From NCBI RefSeq assembly GCF_039535785.1, contig NZ_BAAAXV010000001.1, forward strand, positions 2,480,001 to 2,544,000: DNA of 64,000 bases, written 5' to 3'. This stretch comes from Nonomuraea helvata. GTDB lineage: Bacteria > Actinomycetota > Actinomycetes > Streptosporangiales > Streptosporangiaceae. Positions 43,778-52,524 of this stretch are shown in pieces (positions within the stretch are counted from its first letter, which is position 1; each line of letters begins with the position of its first letter). Below the pieces are notes generated by a model. The model did no database searches, was not told the origin of the DNA, and was given only the letters and a program-made list of their open reading frames with translations. Both the position numbers and the translations under genes were made by a program.

Positions 43778-43825
43778 TTTCTCATGCGCGCCGCCTGGCG
43801 CGGATAACCCTGCGCCGGAGGTCTG

Positions 43826-44977
43826 ATGCACTGCGATCCGCGGTTCTCCCGCGTGCGCGAGGTGTTCGATCGGCATCTCGCCGACGGCGCGGAGCTGGGC
43901 GCCGCCTTCGCGGTCTACCTGGACGGCGAGCTGGTCGTCGATCTGTGGGGCGGCGTGGCGGACCGGCACACGGGGCGGACGTGGGAGGGCGACACGCCCG
44001 CCTTCGCGTACTCCTGCACGAAGGCGATCACCGCCACCGTGCTGCTGCAGCTCGCCGAGCGGGGGCTGGTGGACGTCTCCGGCGCGGTCGCCGACGTGTG
44101 GCCGGAGTTCGCGGCCCGGGGCAAGGGGGCGGTCACCGTCGAGCACCTGCTCACTCACCAGTCCGGGCTGCCGGCGGTGGAGGAGCCGGTGCCGGTGGAG
44201 GAGTTCGGGGACCTGGCGGCCATCGCGGCGCGGCTCGCCGATCAGGCGCCTCTGTGGGAGCCGGGGTCGGCGCACGGCTATCACGCGCTGTCGTACGGGT
44301 TCCTGGTGGGAGAGGTGATCAGGCGGGTCACCGGCAAGTCGGTCGGCGAGCTGGTCGCCGCGGAGATCGCCGAGCCGCTGGGGCTGGAGCTCTGGGTGGG
44401 GGCGCCGGACACGGTGATCGCGCGTACGGCCCGGCTCAAGGCAGGCGAACGCCCCCGCGCGGCGGTCACCGAGGCCACCGGCGGGGTGCCGGATGTGCTG
44501 GCCGAGATGGCGAAGGCGGCGCTCGATCCGCAGAGCCTCATGAACCGCGCGCTCGCCAACCCCGGCATGCACCTCCTCAAGGGCGGCGCGAACCATCCGG
44601 ACATCCTGCGCGCGGGCTGGCCCGCGGCCGGGGTCGTGACCACGGCGAGGGGGCTGGCCGGGTTCTACCGTTCGCTGATCGCGGGCGACCTCCTGCGCCC
44701 CGAGACGCTGCGCGACGCCGTGCGCCCCCGCGTGGACGGCCCCGACCGGGTCCTGCTGCTGGAGACCTCGTTCGGCCTCGGTTACATGCTGCCGTCCATG
44801 ACGTTCCTGATGCCGTCCCAGACCGCGTTCGGCCACTCGGGGCTGGGCGGCTCGCTCGGCATGGGCGACCCGGGGCGCGGCCTGGCCATCGGCTACGTCA
44901 TGAACAAGATGGCCGACGCCGTCTCCGGCAACCTGCGCGGCCTCCGCCTGGTGCAGGCCGTCTACGACTCGCTCTGA
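43826..44977 (+). CDS. Beta-lactamase-fold serine hydrolase (EstB-like)
   Basis: 383 aa. The catalytic SxxK is YSCTKAIT near residue 62. Tyr in GYHALSYGF stands for the YxN motif, and HSGLGG replaces KTG near 333. Such class C-like enzymes are usually esterases (EstB, LipL) rather than beta-lactamases. There is no signal peptide, so it acts in the cytoplasm. GGAGG precedes the ATG. Operator B suggests co-regulation with the acyl-CoA genes, where it may release an acid or alcohol. Confidence 0.88.
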   Translation: MHCDPRFSRVREVFDRHLADGAELGAAFAVYLDGELVVDLWGGVADRHTGRTWEGDTPAFAYSCTKAITATVLLQLAERGLVDVSGAVADVWPEFAARGKGAVTVEHLLTHQSGLPAVEEPVPVEEFGDLAAIAARLADQAPLWEPGSAHGYHALSYGFLVGEVIRRVTGKSVGELVAAEIAEPLGLELWVGAPDTVIARTARLKAGERPRAAVTEATGGVPDVLAEMAKAALDPQSLMNRALANPGMHLLKGGANHPDILRAGWPAAGVVTTARGLAGFYRSLIAGDLLRPETLRDAVRPRVDGPDRVLLLETSFGLGYMLPSMTFLMPSQTAFGHSGLGGSLGMGDPGRGLAIGYVMNKMADAVSGNLRGLRLVQAVYDSL

Positions 44978-44989
44978 CCGCATGACGGC

Positions 44990-45724
44990 TCAGTGCATGG
45001 TCACGCCGCCGCTCACCGACAGCGTCTGCCCGGTGATGTAGGCCGCGCGATCCGTGCACAGGTAGCCGACCAGGCCCGCCACGTCGGCGGGGGTCCCGAG
45101 GCGGCGCAGCGGGATGCCCCGCGCGATCTTGTCCACCAGCCCCGGTTCGGCCGCGGACACCCGCTGGAGCATCGGCGTGTCCGTGGGGCCGGGGCAGACC
45201 ACGTTCGAGGTGACGCCCGCCCTGGCCGCCTCCCTGGCGAGCGTCTTGGCCAGGCCGAACAGCCCCGCCTTGGTCGCCGCGTACGCCCCCTCGCCGCCCG
45301 AGCCCGCCCGCGCGCCGTCGGAGGAGACGAACACCAGCCGCCCCCAGCCCCTGGCCGTCATGCCGGGCAGGAGCAGCTTGGTGAGCAGCATCGGCCCGCG
45401 CAGGTTGACCTGCCACATGAGGTCCCAGCCCGCCGGGTCGCTCTCGGTGAACGGCTCCACGATCGACACCCCGGCGTTGTGCACCACGATGTCCACCCGG
45501 CCCACCGCTCCGGCGAACTCCTCGACGGAGGCGGGCGAGGCCAGGTCCACCACCGCCGCCCGCCCGCCGGGCAGGCCCGCGGCCACCGGCTCCGCGTCCC
45601 GCACGTCGGCGACCACGACCTCCGCCCCCAGCGCGGACAGGTCCGCGGCGATGGCCGCGCCGATCGCGCCCGCTCCCCCGGTCACCACCGCCACGCGCCC
45701 GTCCAGGCGCAGCCCGTCCATCAT
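44990..45724 (-). CDS. SDR-family oxidoreductase
   Basis: 244 aa. TGGAGAIG at 15-22, HNAG near 84, Ser in FVSSDGARAG and YAATK near 150 give the full classical SDR set. It starts inside the isochorismatase-like gene's stop (ATGA overlap), so they are translated together. The C-terminal ITGQTLSVSGGVTMH is FabG/3-hydroxyacyl dehydrogenase-like. Confidence 0.9.
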   Translation of the reverse strand: MMDGLRLDGRVAVVTGGAGAIGAAIAADLSALGAEVVVADVRDAEPVAAGLPGGRAAVVDLASPASVEEFAGAVGRVDIVVHNAGVSIVEPFTESDPAGWDLMWQVNLRGPMLLTKLLLPGMTARGWGRLVFVSSDGARAGSGGEGAYAATKAGLFGLAKTLAREAARAGVTSNVVCPGPTDTPMLQRVSAAEPGLVDKIARGIPLRRLGTPADVAGLVGYLCTDRAAYITGQTLSVSGGVTMH

Positions 45725-46311
45725 TTCCAGCTCTCGACGAGGTCGGCGGCGGTGGCGCGGGTGGCGAGGAGGCTGATCGTGTGTTTCAGCACGGCCCGCG
45801 CGTAGTCCTCGGGGATGCCCGCCACCGCGTCCGTGACCACGGTCACCCGGTATCCGAGGTTGACCGCCTCCAGCGCCAGGCCCGGGATGCCCAGGTTGAG
45901 CGACACGCCCGCCGCGACCACGGCGGTCACGCCCAGGGAGCGCAGCGTCATGTCGAGCGAGGTGCCGGTGAACGGTGAGAAGCCGTGGTAACGGCGGCTC
46001 TCCAGGTCGCCGCCGTCCCACAGCTCGGGGATGACCTCCGCGGCGGCCGTGCCCTCCAGCATGTGGTCGGGGTCCTTGAGAAGAGAGACGATGAACGGGC
46101 AGTTGCCGGTGTGGGAGCCGGACCGGTCGGGGCGGAAGGCGGCCGTGCAGTGGATCACCGGGATCCCGGCCGACCTGGCCGTGTGGAGGAGGCGGGCGGT
46201 GTTGGCCACGACGTCGTGCCGGTCGCAGGCAGCCACCAGGTCCGGAAATTTGGTTAGATCGCCGACGACGCCCCGCTGCATCTCCATCACGAGCACGGCC
46301 ACGCGCTCCAC
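45721..46311 (-). CDS. Isochorismatase-fold protein with altered active site
   Basis: 196 aa. The fold is clear (VAVLVMEMQRGVVGD N-terminus, IHCTAAFRPDRSGSH, and RSLGVTAVVAAGVSLNLG), but the catalytic Cys in the usual TxxCV position is Gly (LNLGI) and the first-strand Asp is Glu (MEMQ). The GTG at 46311 has GGAGG six bases upstream. It is probably not a classical cysteine hydrolase; related actinobacterial proteins share this replacement. Operator C lies 21 bases upstream. Confidence 0.82.
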   Translation of the reverse strand: MERVAVLVMEMQRGVVGDLTKFPDLVAACDRHDVVANTARLLHTARSAGIPVIHCTAAFRPDRSGSHTGNCPFIVSLLKDPDHMLEGTAAAEVIPELWDGGDLESRRYHGFSPFTGTSLDMTLRSLGVTAVVAAGVSLNLGIPGLALEAVNLGYRVTVVTDAVAGIPEDYARAVLKHTISLLATRATAADLVESWK

Positions 46312-46332
46312 GGGCGACCTCCGTCGATTTAG

Positions 46333-46348
46333 CCGAGCGCTTGCTTGG
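46333..46348 (-). promoter_or_regulatory. Candidate regulon operator, site C
   Basis: Read on the minus strand it is CCAAGCAAGCGCTCGG, one of the closest matches to the consensus, 21 bases before the isochorismatase-like start and oriented toward it. It would block that promoter when bound. Confidence 0.65.
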
Positions 46349-46447
46349 GGACGGCTCAGCATATCACCACGAAATATCTTCGGTCGTGACAACCCCAACC
46401 CCAGGTGAGACCGTCGAATTGAGGACGGCTGCTTATGGGGGTTCGAC

Positions 46448-48175
46448 TTGGTCCCTGGTTACCGTGAAGTACGTCAGCTCGGCGCCGGTCGCACCGGCCG
46501 CGTGTTCCTCGCCACCTACCAGCAGACGGGCGCGTACGTGGCGATCAAGTATCTGAACGCCACCTTGCGCAGGGACACCGAGTTCATGGACCGCTTCCGG
46601 TCGGACACCCACGAACTGGTCGAGATCGACGATCCGAACGTGGTCCGGATCTACGAGTACGTCGAGACCCCCACCAGGGCCGCCGTCGTCATGGAGCTGG
46701 TGGACGGCGTGTCGCTGCGCACGCTGCTGACCGAGCACCGCGGGATCAGCCCGGAGGCGGCACTCACCGTGCTGAAGAGCACGCTGCAGGCCCTGGCCGC
46801 CGCGCACGAGCGGGGCGTGCCGCACCGTGACGTCAAGCCGGAGAACATCCTGGTCCAGGCGGACGGCACCAGCAAGCTGGCCGACTTCGGCGTCGTCGTG
46901 CACGCGGAGGAGCCGGGCGTGCCCGCGGGCAGCCCCGAGTACATGTCGCCCGAGCTGTGGACGCAGGGCCGGGCGGGGCCACCCGCGGACCTGTACGCGG
47001 CGGCGTGCCTGCTCTTCGAGGCGGTCAGGGGGCGGCCTCCCTACCGGGCGGTCAAGGAGGGCCCGTCCGGCGGCGACGAAGGGGCGCTGGACGTTCCCGC
47101 CGTGCGGGACAAGCACCTGGTGGAGCCGATCCCGCTCGAGTTGGCCCCCGACACGCTGCGCGACCTGCTCAAACGCGGGATGGCCAAGGACCCGGCGGCG
47201 AGGTACGCCTCGGCCAGGCAGTTCGCGGCCGAGGTCGAGGAGGACGCGGTCGCCGGCTACGGGCCGGAGTGGGAGAAGCGGGGGCGGCGGCACCTGGGCG
47301 AGCTGGCCACGCTGATGGCGCTCCGGTTCCCGCTGGCCAGGACCGACGGGGCCGTGGGCGTCCCCCTGAAGGAGCGGGTGCTGCGGATGCCCCGGCTGCC
47401 GCCGCACTTATGGGTGGCGGGGGCGACGGTGGTCGCGGTGGCGGTCTCGCTCATGGTGTCGGGCGGGCGGCTGCCTCCCGGTCCCGGCACGATCCTGATG
47501 CCGCCGCCCAGGACGACGCCGAGCGAGCCGGATCCGACTCCCGTCGACGCGGCCACGCCCACCCGGACCCGGACGTCCGCCGTTCCCCGCCGCACGTCCT
47601 CCTCCCCCACTCGGACACCGACCAATTCCGCGCCGCCGCCTCCTCCCCCCGCGACCCGCCAGGACAACGGGACCTCCGTGCCGCGTCCCGTCGCCGTCCA
47701 GGCCGCCGGCATCGTGAAGTGGAGCGGCACGGCGGGGGCGATCAAGGTCTCCACGGACGGCACGGGACCGGTGCGGCTGCGGATCTCGTACACGCGGCGG
47801 GACGGGGAGGGCGGGGTCGCCAGGACCGTACGGCAGGAGAGCCGCACCTTACGGGGCAGCACGTCGTACACCAGCAACGTGGCGCACGAGCCCGGGAGCG
47901 TCTCCTGCGGGGAGCGGGCGTACTTCGGGATCGTCGTCATGACGGAGCCTGCCGCGGGGAACGGGCCGCAGGTGAGCGAGGTCGCGGTGGACGGTCCCGC
48001 CTGCCCCGCGCCCACCCGGTCCGCCACGCCGACCCCCGGTGAGGAGCACAGCCAGGAACACAGCACCCCGGCCCTCGCCACGCCCACGCCGTCGGGCACG
48101 GAGCAGCCGCTCGCCCGCGGGTCGGACGAGCCCACCACCCCTGCCTCGACCCCTTCGGGCGAGCCGTCACCATAG
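46448..48175 (+). CDS. Transmembrane Ser/Thr protein kinase
   Basis: 575 aa. Kinase domain 1-280: LGAGRTGRVFLAT loop, Lys in VAIKYL, HRDVKPENIL catalytic loop and DFG. One transmembrane helix lies near residues 320-337, then an extracellular Thr/Pro-rich stretch and a small beta domain with two Cys; no PASTA repeats. The TTG at 46448 keeps the frame open. However, a good ribosome-binding site (GAGGA) stands nine bases before an ATG at 46435 in another frame; removing one T near 46448 would join it as MGVRLVPGY, so a frameshift at the start is possible. It lies within the catabolic region but is not obviously part of it. Confidence 0.85.
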   Translation: MVPGYREVRQLGAGRTGRVFLATYQQTGAYVAIKYLNATLRRDTEFMDRFRSDTHELVEIDDPNVVRIYEYVETPTRAAVVMELVDGVSLRTLLTEHRGISPEAALTVLKSTLQALAAAHERGVPHRDVKPENILVQADGTSKLADFGVVVHAEEPGVPAGSPEYMSPELWTQGRAGPPADLYAAACLLFEAVRGRPPYRAVKEGPSGGDEGALDVPAVRDKHLVEPIPLELAPDTLRDLLKRGMAKDPAARYASARQFAAEVEEDAVAGYGPEWEKRGRRHLGELATLMALRFPLARTDGAVGVPLKERVLRMPRLPPHLWVAGATVVAVAVSLMVSGGRLPPGPGTILMPPPRTTPSEPDPTPVDAATPTRTRTSAVPRRTSSSPTRTPTNSAPPPPPPATRQDNGTSVPRPVAVQAAGIVKWSGTAGAIKVSTDGTGPVRLRISYTRRDGEGGVARTVRQESRTLRGSTSYTSNVAHEPGSVSCGERAYFGIVVMTEPAAGNGPQVSEVAVDGPACPAPTRSATPTPGEEHSQEHSTPALATPTPSGTEQPLARGSDEPTTPASTPSGEPSP

Positions 48176-48190
48176 GCCCGCAGCCGGGCC

Positions 48191-48219
48191 TTGTGAGGCA
48201 ACCAAGCGTGCGCTAGCTT
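48191..48219 (+). promoter_or_regulatory. Promoter with embedded regulon operator, site D
   Basis: TTGTGA (48191-48196) and TAGCTT (48214-48219) are spaced 17 bases apart, the best promoter of the set. CCAAGCGTGCGCTAGC (48202-48217) occupies the spacer and overlaps the -10 box, so a bound protein would exclude RNA polymerase. The DUF35 gene starts at 48228. Confidence 0.75.
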
Positions 48220-48227
48220 GGCAAGCG

Positions 48228-48590
48228 ATGAGCGGTGACACCTCTGCGTACCGGGCCGCCTGCGCGCGCGGCGAGCTGGTCGTCCAGCGCTGTACGTCGT
48301 GCGACCGCCGCGTCCACCTCCCCGAGGCCGACTGCCCCTGGTGCGGCGCAGGCGAGCTCGTGTTCGAGCCGGTCGCGGGCCAGGGTGTCGTGCAGACGTT
48401 CACCGTCGTGCACCGCTCGTTCGCCCCTGACTACCGGGGCCGGGAGCCGTACGTGATGGCCTGGGTGGACCTGCCGGAGGGCGTGCGGGCGTTCGGGCAC
48501 GTGGTGGGGTGCGCCCCGGACGACGTACGCATCGGCATGCCGGTACGCGTGACGTTCATCGACGAACTCCCCCATTGGAGGCCCGTGTGA
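48228..48590 (+). CDS. DUF35 (OB-fold, zinc ribbon) protein
   Basis: 120 aa. The N-terminal zinc ribbon has CTSC and CPWCG, followed by the OB-fold (VQTFTVVHRSFAPDYRG, VMAWVDLPEGVRAFGHVV). DUF35 proteins partner with thiolase-like enzymes, for example as aldolases that shorten steroid side chains. No thiolase is adjacent; the lone one of the window lies at 6475-7546, with a related operator. It starts the five-gene operon that runs to 53260. Confidence 0.9.
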   Translation: MSGDTSAYRAACARGELVVQRCTSCDRRVHLPEADCPWCGAGELVFEPVAGQGVVQTFTVVHRSFAPDYRGREPYVMAWVDLPEGVRAFGHVVGCAPDDVRIGMPVRVTFIDELPHWRPV

Positions 48591-48910
48591 AGCTCGGCAA
48601 CGTGCTGATCCCCGTCACAGACCTGGACGAGGCGATCGCCTTCTACGGGCTGCCGGTGAAGTTCAGGGACGGCGACAGGTTCGCGGCGCTGGACGGCGGC
48701 GGGGTCACCGTGGCGCTGGCCGGGCCCGCCGAGCACGTCACAGCCTCGGCCGCGCCGTCGTACAAGGTGGACGATCTGGACAAGGCCGTGCGGGAGATGG
48801 CGGCGCGCGGCGGCGAGGTGGTGCGGGAGCCCGAGAAGGGGCCGCATGAGACGCGGGCCGTGCTGCGCGATCCCTCAGGAAACGTCTTCGTGCTCTATCA
48901 GCCCCTCTGA
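48587..48910 (+). CDS. VOC (glyoxalase/dioxygenase-fold) protein
   Basis: 107 aa, a single VOC domain: VLIPVTDLDEAIAFYG at the start and RDPSGNVFVLYQP at the end. Metal ligands of glyoxalase I are not all visible, so it may be an epimerase-like or binding protein. The GTG overlaps the DUF35 stop (GTGA), giving coupled translation. Confidence 0.88.
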   Translation: MKLGNVLIPVTDLDEAIAFYGLPVKFRDGDRFAALDGGGVTVALAGPAEHVTASAAPSYKVDDLDKAVREMAARGGEVVREPEKGPHETRAVLRDPSGNVFVLYQPL

Positions 48911-48925
48911 CTGGAGGCAGCCCCC

Positions 48926-50434
48926 ATGGCGCGATCACCATACGGGAACTACGGCCACGCGATACTGACCGCCGGAGCGCTGCGGACGCCCGACCGGGTC
49001 GCGCTGACGTACTGCGGCGAGCAGAGCTTCACCTACGACGAGCTCAACAGGAACGTCAACCGCCGCGCCCACGCCCTCCTCGCCAAGGGGATCACGCCGG
49101 GCCGGCGGGTGGCGGCGCTGCTCAACGAGACGTTGCGGGTGGCCGAGGTCTACCTGGCCCAGGCCAAGATCGGGGCGGTGACGGCGGCGTTGAACCCGTA
49201 CTGGCCGGTGGAGACGCAGCGTGACGTGGTGGCGGCCTCGGGGTGCACGGCGTTCGTGTACGACGCGACGGTCGAGGGCGTGGTCGGGCAGATCAAGGAC
49301 TCCCTCCCGGCCGTGACCACGTGGATCGACGTGCGCGACCTCGAGGGCGGCTCCGACGAGGAGCCGCCGATCAGCGGGTGGTACGACGACCCGCTGGCGC
49401 TCTACTACACCTCCGGCACGACGGGCCTGCCGAAGGCGGTCGTGCACACGCACGCGTCGTCCCTGGCCACGGCGCAGATCTGGCTGGACGTGCCGCGCGG
49501 GCCCGACTCGGTGTTCGGGACGGGCGCGATCATCTGGGGCATCGGCTTCCCGGCCATCGTCGGGCCCGCCCTGTACGCCGGGATGCGCCTGGTGCTGGAG
49601 CAGGACTGGGGCCCGGCGAACTTCCTGCGCGTCGTCCCCCGCGAGCGGGTCACGCATCTGTCGCAGATCCCTTCGTTCTACTCCGCGCTGCTCGCGTCGC
49701 CCGATCACGAGGGCGTGGACCTGGCGTCCATCCAGGTGATCATGCTCGGCGGCGAGCCGCTGACCAGGACCATGCTGGACCGGATCAAGACCAGGCTCCC
49801 GCAGGCGGGCGTGTACTCGTACTACGGCCAGACCGAGGCCCCGTACACGTGCATGGGCCGCGTGGACGACGGCTCGACCCCGCTCGGCTCCTCGGGCCGC
49901 GCCCGCACCGGGAACGCGGTCCAGATCACCGGCCCGAACGGCAACCACGTGATCGACGAGGTCGGCGAGATCAACCTGGCCGGGCCGCACCGGATGACCG
50001 GCTACGACGGCCTGCCGGAGCGGACGGCGGAGGTGCTGCGCGGCGAGTGGTACGTCGGCGGCGACCTCGGCACGCTCTCCGCCGACGGCGTGCTGCGCGT
50101 GCTGGGCAGGCGGGAGGACTCCATACTCAAGGGCGGCGTCTGGACCCAGCCGGTCGTGATCGAGGAGGCGGCCTCGGCGCTGGACGGCGTGGCCGAGGCG
50201 GGCGCGGTCGGCGTGCCGGAAGGGGCCTCCGAACAGCGGATCCTGCTGGCGGTCGTGCCGCGCGCCGGGCACACTCTGGAGGCGTCCAAACTGGCGCTGG
50301 CCCTGGCCGACACGCTGCCCGCGCACCAGCGGCCCGACCACATCGTGGTGGCCGACGAGCTGCCGCACTCGCAGGACGCCTCCGGCGGGCCGGGCAAGCT
50401 GCTGCGCGGGAAGATCCGCGAGCTGCTCGGGTGA
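48926..50434 (+). CDS. AMP-dependent acyl-CoA synthetase
   Basis: 502 aa. The P-loop YYTSGTTGLPKAVVH near residue 160, SYYGQTEAPY (A5), YVGGDLG (A7) and GRREDSILKGG (A8) are all standard. The A10 region has GKLLRGKIREL, so a catalytic lysine is available. It activates a carboxylic acid as a CoA thioester. It follows VOC by 15 bases and is coupled to the next gene by GTGA. Confidence 0.92.
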   Translation: MARSPYGNYGHAILTAGALRTPDRVALTYCGEQSFTYDELNRNVNRRAHALLAKGITPGRRVAALLNETLRVAEVYLAQAKIGAVTAALNPYWPVETQRDVVAASGCTAFVYDATVEGVVGQIKDSLPAVTTWIDVRDLEGGSDEEPPISGWYDDPLALYYTSGTTGLPKAVVHTHASSLATAQIWLDVPRGPDSVFGTGAIIWGIGFPAIVGPALYAGMRLVLEQDWGPANFLRVVPRERVTHLSQIPSFYSALLASPDHEGVDLASIQVIMLGGEPLTRTMLDRIKTRLPQAGVYSYYGQTEAPYTCMGRVDDGSTPLGSSGRARTGNAVQITGPNGNHVIDEVGEINLAGPHRMTGYDGLPERTAEVLRGEWYVGGDLGTLSADGVLRVLGRREDSILKGGVWTQPVVIEEAASALDGVAEAGAVGVPEGASEQRILLAVVPRAGHTLEASKLALALADTLPAHQRPDHIVVADELPHSQDASGGPGKLLRGKIRELLG

Positions 50435-50526
50435 GCGCGTACGAAGGGGCTCAGGTGAACGCGCACAAGGCTGCTCAGGGGAGCGCGCACGAGACCGCTC
50501 GGGCGAGCGCGTACGAGCACGAGGTC
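50431..50526 (+). repeat. Four imperfect 24-base tandem repeats at the synthetase start
   Basis: Four successive 24-base units each carry AGCGCG(T/C)ACGA or a close variant: starting at 50431, 50455, 50479 and 50503. They encode SAYEGAQV, NAHKAAQG, SAHETARA and SAYEHEV, i.e. an eight-residue repeat before the ATP-grasp domain. The units are degenerate, so the repeat is not recent. Confidence 0.75.
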
Positions 50527-52524
50527 AAGGCGCTGCTCAGCGAGGCCGGGGTGCCGGTGCCGCGCGGGGTGGTGGTGCGCGACCTCGACTTCTCCCCGGC
50601 CGCGGAGCTGGCCGAGCCGCTGGTGCTGAAGGCGTTCGGCCCGGGGCTGGTGCACAAGTCGGACGTCGGCGCCGTCGCGCTCGGGCTCTCCAGGGACGAG
50701 CTCGAGGCGGCCGCGGCCGGCATGCGGGCCAGGCTCGAGGTCGCGGGGTTCCTCGTCGAGGAGCAGGCCGAGGCCGGGGTGGAGCTCATCGTGGGCCTGG
50801 TCCGCGACCCGGGCTTCGGCCCGGTGCTGCTGGCCGGGCTGGGCGGGGTCTGGACGGAGGCGCTGCGCGACACCGCGCTGCGGCTCTGCCCGATCTCGGA
50901 GGTGGACGCGCGGCGCATGCTGGCGTCGCTGCGCGGCGCTTCCGTCCTGTACGGACGCCGTGGCGGCCCGCCGGTGGACGTGGACGCGGTGGTCAAGCTG
51001 CTCATGACGGTCGGCGGCCCGGGCGGGCTGTGGGAGCGGCTGGAACTGGGCGAGTTCGAGCTGAACCCGGTCATCGCCGGCCCTTCCGGCGTGATCGCGG
51101 TCGATGCCCGCCACCTGCCCGCCCCGGCACCTGTCGTGTCCGGGGCACCCGGCAACGTGACGAACTTCCTGCCGCTCTTCGAGCCCCGGGCGGTGGCCGT
51201 CGTCGGCGCCTCCACGACCCGGCCGAACTTCGGGAACATGTTCCTCGGCTTCTACCGGGCCGCGGGCGTCCCGCTGGTGGCCGTGCACCCGTCGGCGTCC
51301 GAGGTCGCGGGGGTGCCGGCCGTGCCGTCCCTCGCCGAGGCGGACGTGGACTACGCCCTCGTGGCCGTGCCCGCCGAGCGGTGCGCCGAGGTGGTGCGGC
51401 AGGCGTACGGGGTGCCGTTCGTGCAGGTGATGAGCGGTGGGTTCGGCGAGGCGGGGCGGCCGGAGCTGGAGGCGGAGCTGGTCGAGGCGGCGCGGGCGGC
51501 GGGGACGCGGCTGCTCGGGCCCAACTGCATGGGCGTGTACTGCCCGCAGGGACGGCAGACGTTCGTGGGGGGCGGTCTCGGGCCCGCCGGGTCCGTGGCG
51601 CTGATCTCGCAGAGCGGCGGGCTCGCGGGCGAGGTGATCAAGGTCGGGGAGCGGCGCGGGCTGGCGTTCAGCCGGGTCGCCACCGTCGGGAACTCGGCCG
51701 ACGTGACCCCCGCCGAGCTGCTGCGCTGGCTGGCCCGCGACCCGCAGACACGCGCCGTCGGGCTGTACCTGGAGGACCCGCGTGACGGGCGCGAGCTGTC
51801 CGAGGCGCTGCGCTCCGCGGAGATGCCGGTGGTGCTGCTGGTCGGCGGGCGCACCGGGCAGGGACAGGAGGCGGCCGCCTCGCACACCGGCGGCATGGTG
51901 AGCGACCGGCGGGTCTGGGAGGCCGTGGCCGAACAGGCCGGGGCGGTGCTGGTGTCCAGTCAGGACGACCTCATCGGGGTGCTGGCGTACTTCCAGGCGC
52001 ACGGCTCGCGCACCTCCGGCGGCGACGGGGTGCTGGTGGTGGGGCCGAGCGGGGGCGCGAGCGTGCTGGCGGCGGACGCGTTCGACCTGGCCGGGGTCCG
52101 GCTGGATCCACTGCCCGGCGACGCCCCGGCCGCGCTGCGCGGCCTCGGCGTGGTGACCTCGGGCAATCCGCTCGAGGTGCCGGTGGGGCCTTTGGGGCGG
52201 GCCGCCCTGGTGCCCGACGTGATGGCGGCTCTGCTGCGGCACCGGGCGTACCGCGACGTGGTCCTGCACGTCAACGTCCAGGCGTTCTTCACGTACGGGG
52301 ACGCGGCCGAGCCCTTGTACGCGTACGCGCGGGCCGTGGCGGGGGCGCAGGAGGCGCTGCCCGGCACCAGGATCACCCTCGTCACCAGGAACGGTGAGTG
52401 CGCGCCCGCGGGCGTCGAGGACGAAGTGAGGCGGATCGCGGCGGCGGCGGGGATCCCCGTCTACCGCTCCATGGAGGCGGCCGCGGTGGCCGTCGCGGCT
52501 GGAGGACGTTATGGGGCTGCTTGA
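50431..52524 (+). CDS. NDP-forming acyl-CoA synthetase (acetate-CoA ligase family)
   Basis: 697 aa. ATP-grasp domain at the N-terminus (about 25-235: VLKAFGPGLVHKSDVGAV), then CoA-binding (FEPRAVAVVGASTTRPNFGN, near 250) and the ligase domain with phospho-His in AASHTGGM near 480. This is the fused, order-swapped form of the ADP-forming enzymes. The first 32 residues are encoded by an imperfect 24-base tandem repeat, unusual in the family. The start may instead be the GTG at 50455. Confidence 0.88.
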   Translation: MSAYEGAQVNAHKAAQGSAHETARASAYEHEVKALLSEAGVPVPRGVVVRDLDFSPAAELAEPLVLKAFGPGLVHKSDVGAVALGLSRDELEAAAAGMRARLEVAGFLVEEQAEAGVELIVGLVRDPGFGPVLLAGLGGVWTEALRDTALRLCPISEVDARRMLASLRGASVLYGRRGGPPVDVDAVVKLLMTVGGPGGLWERLELGEFELNPVIAGPSGVIAVDARHLPAPAPVVSGAPGNVTNFLPLFEPRAVAVVGASTTRPNFGNMFLGFYRAAGVPLVAVHPSASEVAGVPAVPSLAEADVDYALVAVPAERCAEVVRQAYGVPFVQVMSGGFGEAGRPELEAELVEAARAAGTRLLGPNCMGVYCPQGRQTFVGGGLGPAGSVALISQSGGLAGEVIKVGERRGLAFSRVATVGNSADVTPAELLRWLARDPQTRAVGLYLEDPRDGRELSEALRSAEMPVVLLVGGRTGQGQEAAASHTGGMVSDRRVWEAVAEQAGAVLVSSQDDLIGVLAYFQAHGSRTSGGDGVLVVGPSGGASVLAADAFDLAGVRLDPLPGDAPAALRGLGVVTSGNPLEVPVGPLGRAALVPDVMAALLRHRAYRDVVLHVNVQAFFTYGDAAEPLYAYARAVAGAQEALPGTRITLVTRNGECAPAGVEDEVRRIAAAAGIPVYRSMEAAAVAVAAGGRYGAA

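Noticed and set aside
46448..48175. PASTA-type PknB cell-division kinase
   Set aside because: No PASTA repeats; the extracellular part is Thr/Pro-rich with one small Cys-containing domain, and no cell-division genes are adjacent.
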